This document shows positions 58,691 to 64,000 of a DNA stretch of 64,000 nt, piece by piece; the stretch's first letter is position 1, and every line of letters starts with the position of its first letter. The stretch is from Druceiella hillmani (lineage: Eukaryota > Arthropoda > Insecta > Lepidoptera > Hepialidae): the NCBI GenBank assembly GCA_039881145.1, contig JAYKKI010000088.1, forward strand, positions 3,472,501 to 3,536,500, read 5' to 3'. Under the pieces are notes generated by a model. The model did no database searches. It saw nothing but the letters and a program-made list of their open reading frames with translations, and was not told the origin of the DNA. Made by a program: the position numbers and the translations under genes.

Positions 58691-61589
58691 AAAACGTTGT
58701 AAAATTGTCGAATGAGTAGGAAACTATTCTAATGTCATGTTAGGATCATCTCGGCTTTAATTATATATATATATCGATAAACACTGGGAAAATGAATAGA
58801 TATTATTTCAAGAAATTTCATTATAACAGCTGCAAATGGCAATCTTGAATAACTTTCCCCAGTTACAAGAAAAAGTAATATTACTGTAAGTTTATTAATT
58901 TATTTAAAGTAAATGTTTTTCGCAATAATTGGAGACATTCTTTACATAACTACAAACATACAAAAACACATGATTGTTCGATCCACATACAATTTCAATA
59001 AATTATTTCACTTCTTATATTGTTACTAATAAACTTAAAATAGAAAGTTATACCTTGTATAAGCAGAGAATAGGTAAAAAAGCTACTAATAAACGCAGTA
59101 AATGACAAGCTCCTCATAACTCCACCTGTGAAACACTATTCCGAACTCGACCTAAGTTTAACTTTGTTATAAACTAAAAAAGTTGACATAATGGCAAATA
59201 AATATGACAGCACGTCAGTTTTGCAATTTGATTATGTTAATAATTATTTTAAAGATTTATTTTAATTCGTGCTATAGCATCTATAAAGCAGACGTGTTAT
59301 TTGCACCAAGAGCAATATTTATTGATGACTATTTTTAAATAAAACAAAATTCAAGTAATATTCTCATTTATTTAAAGGAAATTTAGGGGAACTGTGACTT
59401 TCCGCAAAGATCGAAATCTTAAATGAACCATTATTCATCCGTGCTGTTCTAATGACGTTTTCATCATACGTAGCTTATGCTCTTTTTCCATCATCTCATG
59501 CTCTTTCTTAACTGGAAGAAAAGAGAAGAATTCAATACGAACAAAAGTAAAAAAGAATATAAATTTGAATGATGACCTAAAGCTGCCATCTGGTGTGGCA
59601 GACGTAATTTGTCTTCACAGTCATAGACACAAACTTTTATTTTACGTGTTATCTCCTAAACACGACGTTCCACGTTGAATTTTTTAAATCAACTTCTAAA
59701 TAGTTATTCTATTGCTTTATTGAGTTCATAAGTGTTAGTCAATACCTACGTTATACCAATCTTATGACTGGTATAAGTATTCTCAGAATAAAAGTAGTAT
59801 AACTTAAGTTTAAACATTTTTTATTACTAACTGTCTCGGTTTTCATGTTCCATTCTTCTAATTTATTTATTTGAATATTAAAAATCATTACGTTCCTGAA
59901 TCTACATCACACACATTCACATTTAATCATTTAGGCTTTTTATTTTTCTTTTCACATTTCAATGGTGAAGAAAGAACCCTTATAATTCCGTGGCATACAT
60001 TCCTCTAACCTTCCTTCTGTCACAGCGTCACGACTTTTCCAGTTTTAGACAGACGTCAAGAATAGGCTTCGGATGGAGATCTCAATTAACATGTAACGAA
60101 ATATTTAAAAAAAGTAAATTGCCTCCCTATACGTATTGAGGAAAAACAACATTTTTTCAAGCATCCTCTTAAGCCTTATTAGATAGGCCTTTGAAATAAA
60201 ACTGTGGTTTCATTTATCGTTTTTCATATTTAAATCCCGGTTACAGGATATTAAATTTCGAATCGACGTGCAGCTTTTCCTTTCCCTCTTCTAAATTTGT
60301 AAACTATCAGTATTAACCATGAAAAATAATCTAAATACAAGCATTTCATTAGAATATTCAAGTGAAATTATTTCAGCTTACTTTCATCAACAATTTCAAG
60401 ATGTACAAATACTATGACACCCATCTGAACGTGTGTTCCGAGAGGCGTTTAACCTTTTTTATAATAAAACAAATAAAAATCAACCTCCATTTCCCCGTCT
60501 TAATGTAAGGATTAAAACAATCCCATTTAGGGTTATAACTCAAAGTTACCAAATGATATCTGTAATCAAAAAATGAAGTTTTTTATCAATATTTGTTGAC
60601 ATAAAATCATATCATTAATAGTATAACAGTGGCCTTATACAATAATATATACAGAGACTTAGATAAACTGTTGATGAAAAAATTAAAATCCGTGATAAAA
60701 TCTATGGCACTGTTACCCATTCAACAATGGCCTGCGGGCATAGCGAAATGAGAAGATGTGAGAAATAAATAATTATTGTTTTTTCTGATTTACTCCTTGG
60801 CTACTATTCATTCACCAAATCCTATATCTGTTTGATTATATGTGTATCTTTATACCACAGCCTGATTAGCAACAACTAAGGCGTGTCATTAAAAGAAACT
60901 GACGTTCTTTAACTAGCATTTAGTTTATTATTTAATTAAATATGTCTATATTTTTTTAGTAAATTTAGAGATTCGTATTTGGAATTAAATTGAATACAAC
61001 TCATTTAACCCAATTTTTAAATTGTGTAAATTCTTGAACTAACATAGAAGTTGTAAACGAAACAAATTCCCATTTCCAACAAGCTTTGAACTATCGGAAT
61101 AGACTAATAAGTAAAACAAAATGTTGAACGCATGCAACTTAGTACACGTGACAGAAATGAAACTTTTTTGGCGATCTAAACCTAGATTTGTAAATATATA
61201 GTAAGGGGTAAATCGGCAGAAAGAGAGAAACAGAGAAAGAAAATAAACTAAGTGTGAGTCCATAGATTGTACTATATTATTATAAGAAGATTCAAATAAC
61301 ATACATTCAGAAAAATTAATAAAATACCATGCCAGAAATCGACGTAAATATCTCATTAAATCTACATATCAATTGAAATTGACATAGACAAATTGTTTGT
61401 GTAAATTTTCAATTAAAAATAGCCGCGATGCCAGTGACAGAATGAAAAAAGTCGGGATGTATTGCGCCTGTTGTGAATTATATTTACGACACAACTATAT
61501 GTGCGGGTTCATTGCGGATTTATAAACAAATTAAATACATATATTGTTAGTCTTGTAATGATTGAAGTGCACTCAAAATTATTAATAAA
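58691..61589. other. A+T-rich non-coding stretch
   Basis: 60320-60405 is a dispersed repeat copy (see 46495-46575). I recognise no gene in the rest. The 105-codon minus-strand frame at 61039-61356 has hydrophobic patches but no family signal. 59590-59680 is slightly GC-richer without a pattern. Confidence 0.5.
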
Positions 61590-61890
61590 TCAATCATAAG
61601 TAGACAAATAAATCGACAACATTTTGACAGAATACTTTTGACACACATAACGTACAAAACAGCTGATAGGAATAGTGAGCACGATTTTTATTTGTTTTCG
61701 CACATGCGTACAATTCTTGTGTCATTCTATCGTATTCATCTATCTCTCTCGGTTGTTTACTAAATACCTACCTATTTTCCGTCTTTCTTGCGATAGATTC
61801 GTTACAGTCAAATGTTACAAATAAAGGTTGCATAAAAACTTTGCACGAAATTCGACTTGGGCATTTTACTCTCATCGCGCCCAAAGAAGT
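61590..61890 (-). mobile_element. Dispersed repeat, copy B (inverted relative to 23880-24155)
   Basis: The reverse complement matches copy A in order over about 290 bp: 'ataagtagacaaataaatcg' and 'gacacacataacgtac' at the left, and 'tactctcatcgcgcccaaag' at the right. It is non-coding, of unknown class. Confidence 0.75.
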
Positions 61891-62352
61891 TTCACTTCAA
61901 AAACAAAATAAGCAATAAAAGTTTTGGATGTCATACTAAATAAGTATAAAAGAAACTCTTATAGTGAGACTTAGTTATATGTTCTTACGCCAATCTGCCT
62001 GTATATGACAGTCGAGTGGCAGAAGAACACTAAGGCTATTGACATGAAATCTAGCATCGTTATAAAGCTAATTTGCTCGCTTTTAGTTCGAAAAGTCACG
62101 AATTCAAAAAAACAACAATTGTTTGTTTTTCGATCTTTCCAGTGGAACGTCAGTTGAAAAGATTCTTCTTCATATTTCAAAACTGCCTTTATTTTTATTT
62201 CATATTGCGTCTTCATCAGTTAATATATATTAGTCAGAGATGGTCAGTCAATGACTACTGGTTGCGAGCCTAAAAGTTTATAATTACATCATAGACAATT
62301 ATTGGTAGCTAATATGGGTTCTCCCATTTTACGAATATTTTTTTTATTTATA
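61891..62352. other. Non-coding stretch
   Basis: Opposing frames of 66-81 codons overlap at 61971-62273; neither shows a domain. Nothing called. Confidence 0.4.
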
Positions 62353-63000
62353 GCTAGCTGTGCCCACAACTTCATTCATGTAGGTTTTGAATTTATTTAC
62401 ACGGATTGTTTAAACACAATCAAAAGAGTATGAACATAAATAATTACTAAAAGGTCTTGCTACTGCACCGTAGATTCCATCCCATGAAATTTCCTAGAAA
62501 GAGACTTTGATAATCATAGGTTCTGTTACTGCACCATAGATAGCACCTTATTCCCATAATCGAGTATATAGGTATTGTCTAAAAATATGTTAGATTCGGA
62601 TTAAAAACCAAAGTAGTTATATGGTTTCATACATGATTCTAGAGCGCACTGCATTTTAATGTATATTTGGTCTGAATTAGACATAGAGTATGGGCTATAC
62701 AACACGTACGTGTAGGTTTCGCGGCCTCAAAACGTAAGAGTATGTAGAAATGCCCCACGGAATTCAATACCAACGTCATAGTAAATTCGGAACTGTTTGA
62801 GATATCACGATGAAACCAAAACTAAGTTATTCCCTATCTATATCTTATGTCAAACTCACGTTAACTTCTTCAGTAGTTTTTTTAATTAAATCATTTCGTA
62901 CTGACAGATAAATTTTTCTAATATTAGATTCGCTTTAGTGATCAAATATGAAAAGTATTTAAAAATTTAAAATTCAAAAATCGCAGACAGACACTTCAAT
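62353..63000 (+). mobile_element. 'CTAGCTGTGCCCACAACTTC' repeat, diverged copy
   Basis: Starts 'ctagctgtgcccacaacttc' like the element at 30491. An internal near-duplicate ('cttgctactgcaccgtagat' / ttctgttactgcaccatagat) is near 62457 and 62520. An end-like 'aaaaatcgcagacagacact' is near 62977. Non-coding. Confidence 0.45.
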
Positions 63001-63044
63001 TTTATTTATGTATGTTGATTAGTGATTTTAAAATATAACTTCAA

Positions 63045-63685
63045 TTGGCAGAAGCAATTAATAAATGGTAATAAGAAGTGGTTCACTTATGGTAACCACA
63101 CAGCACCACAACATCAATGGCTTAGTGCAGAATAAATGGAGTTTTAAATGTTGGAAAGGATACTAAAAATATAATACCAAGCTGCTGGTGGAATATCAAC
63201 GGTATTATTCATTAGAATTTGCTTTTGGAAGGACCTACAGTGAATGCAAAAAATTACTGTCAGCAGTTAGACTATCCACTAAGCCAAGAAGTAAAAAAGA
63301 CAGAGTTCATCTTCACCTAGAAAATGTTAGACCACATACCGCAAAATATGCACCTCCTAAATTACAGATGTTGGACTAGGTTCAGCCAGTGCATCCACTT
63401 TATTCGCCATATAATGCACCATCTGATTTTCGCTTGTTTAGAGCTCTAAGCAAGCATTTAAAGGAAAAAAAACTATAATACGGAATAGCCTTAAAAAGTC
63501 CTTTTTAGTCCTTTGAGCTTTAAGCCAGAATTTAAAGAGAAGGATATCGATAATACGGAACAGCCTTAAAAAGTCCTTTTTAGCATAAGTATTAACAGTG
63601 AATTAAACATTTTTACGTTGAATGTATGTTGTCACAGACTACCAAATGAAACGTTGTGATGGCAAATCATAGATAAAGCTGATTG
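63045..63685 (+). pseudogene. mariner transposase relic (DD34D type)
   Basis: Three plus-strand frames together show mariner motifs. 'LINGNKKWFTYGNH' (63058-63099) corresponds to the -TGDEKW--Y-N segment. 'CWWNINGIIH' and 'LEGPTVNAKNYCQQLDYP' (63183-63275) match the -WWD-KG---- ... VN---YC-QLD region. 'HLENVRPHTAK' and 'APSDFRLFRALSKHLKEK' (63314-63465) match HDNARPH ... PSD-HLFR-L. Catalytic positions read Asn (63070-63072), Glu (63320-63322) and Asp (63425-63427). The last two keep the 34-residue spacing. At least two frameshifts and several stops: dead. An 80-bp internal duplication lies at 63450-63590. Confidence 0.85.
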
Positions 63686-64000
63686 TACAGGGTGTCCAGT
63701 GGCAGATTTCAATGTTAAAAAAAGTTTTAAAAAAACTACACCTCTAATACAAAGTAGCTTTATTTTAACTTTATAACAACAAATGCGGATTTCATTTTTT
63801 AAAAACAACGTTTTCCAAATGGCCGCCATCGAGTCTGACACACTCTTCGAGTCTAGCACGCATGTTTTCAAAAACGCGTTTACAGAGCGACTGGGGTATC
63901 CTACTGACTTCGGCTCGAATATTTTCTTTAAGTTGTGTCACAGTGCTCGGATTTGTTTTGTAAACAACGGATTTTAAGTATCCCCATAAGAAAAAGTCAC
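63686..64000 (-). mobile_element. 3' half of a second Tc1/mariner-superfamily element, cut by window end
   Basis: The element's right terminus is at 63688 (CAGGGTGTCCAGTGGC...) next to a TA (63686-63687), the target site of this superfamily. It lies within a few bases of the mariner relic above. It contains the transposase C-terminus below. The other end is outside the window. Confidence 0.75.
63792..64000 (-). CDS. Tc1/mariner-type transposase, C-terminal 69 codons (partial)
   Basis: A fully open minus-strand frame from the window edge to a TGA stop (63792-63794). It begins 'DFFLWGYLKSVVYKTNPSTV' and ends 'LDGGHLENVVFKK'. The DFFLWGYLKS start contains the last catalytic acidic residue position (first Asp) of DDE_3-type transposases. 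The helical '-QLKENIRAEVSRIP' and 'ENMRARLEECV' blocks are typical of a large insect transposase family. No stop or frameshift is visible, so this copy may be young, but only the end is seen. Confidence 0.82.
   Translation of the reverse strand, partial: DFFLWGYLKSVVYKTNPSTVTQLKENIRAEVSRIPQSLCKRVFENMRARLEECVRLDGGHLENVVFKK

Noticed and set aside
61039..61356. 105-codon minus-strand frame with hydrophobic patches
   Set aside because: No family signal; typical chance frame length for this amount of sequence.
63632..63871. 79-codon minus-strand frame
   Set aside because: It is a different frame of the transposase C-terminus and its 3' untranslated end; the matching frame is 63792-64000.

Overview
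The window looks like intergenic or intronic DNA from an insect, most probably a moth or butterfly (Lepidoptera). It is strongly A+T-rich, has no long open reading frames, and carries repeat families familiar from lepidopteran genomes: a tRNA-derived SINE, the 'ACCGACTTCAAAAAA' and 'CTAGCTGTGCCCGCAACTTC' repeats, RTE-like and CR1/jockey-like LINE tails, BEL/Pao, mariner, PIF/Harbinger and hAT relics. All family names come from motif recognition by eye; no database search was possible. I find no convincing multi-exon host gene. The one reading frame that is neither repeat-derived nor a clear transposon remnant is a 93-codon frame at 43000-43281 (minus), predicted to encode a small single-pass membrane protein.

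Layout. 1-9.4 kb: mostly plain A+T-rich DNA with a 37-bp satellite organised in 148-bp higher-order units (4270-5052), a hairpin element with a TA core, and a SINE. 9.4-10.3 kb: a decayed DNA-transposon-type gene. 11.2-12.0 kb: a 40-bp minisatellite and a pyrimidine tract. 13.5-18.8 kb: the most complex block. It holds a long hairpin, then a 4-kb structure bounded by inverted arms of about 170 bp and TA microsatellites, enclosing a BEL/Pao relic whose protease/reverse-transcriptase region is replaced by a 95-bp minisatellite, plus a nested hAT MITE with near-perfect 8-bp target duplications. 19.5-26 kb: Penelope-like and Harbinger-type short elements, a SINE, and several minisatellites. 27-36 kb: LINE relics, including a reverse transcriptase fragment with a damaged catalytic box. 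37-48.5 kb: three large tandem arrays (139, 74 and 100 bp units) separated by a PIF/Harbinger transposase relic and the 93-codon frame. 48.5-58.7 kb: local duplications, SINE and LINE tails, a 131-bp array, and a segment paralogous to 33.8-35.4 kb. 58.7-62 kb: little recognisable. 62.3-64 kb: a dispersed repeat, a dead mariner, and the 3' half of a second Tc1/mariner-type element running off the window.

The parts interact as genome parasites and their by-products. SINE and LINE copies share a 3' tail, as expected if the LINE enzyme mobilised the SINE. Penelope-like fragments carry a recognisable hammerhead-ribozyme core. Several tandem arrays show higher-order periodicity, and one appears to have switched from a trimer to a tetramer repeat. 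Nothing here suggests an operon, CRISPR array or bacterial DNA.
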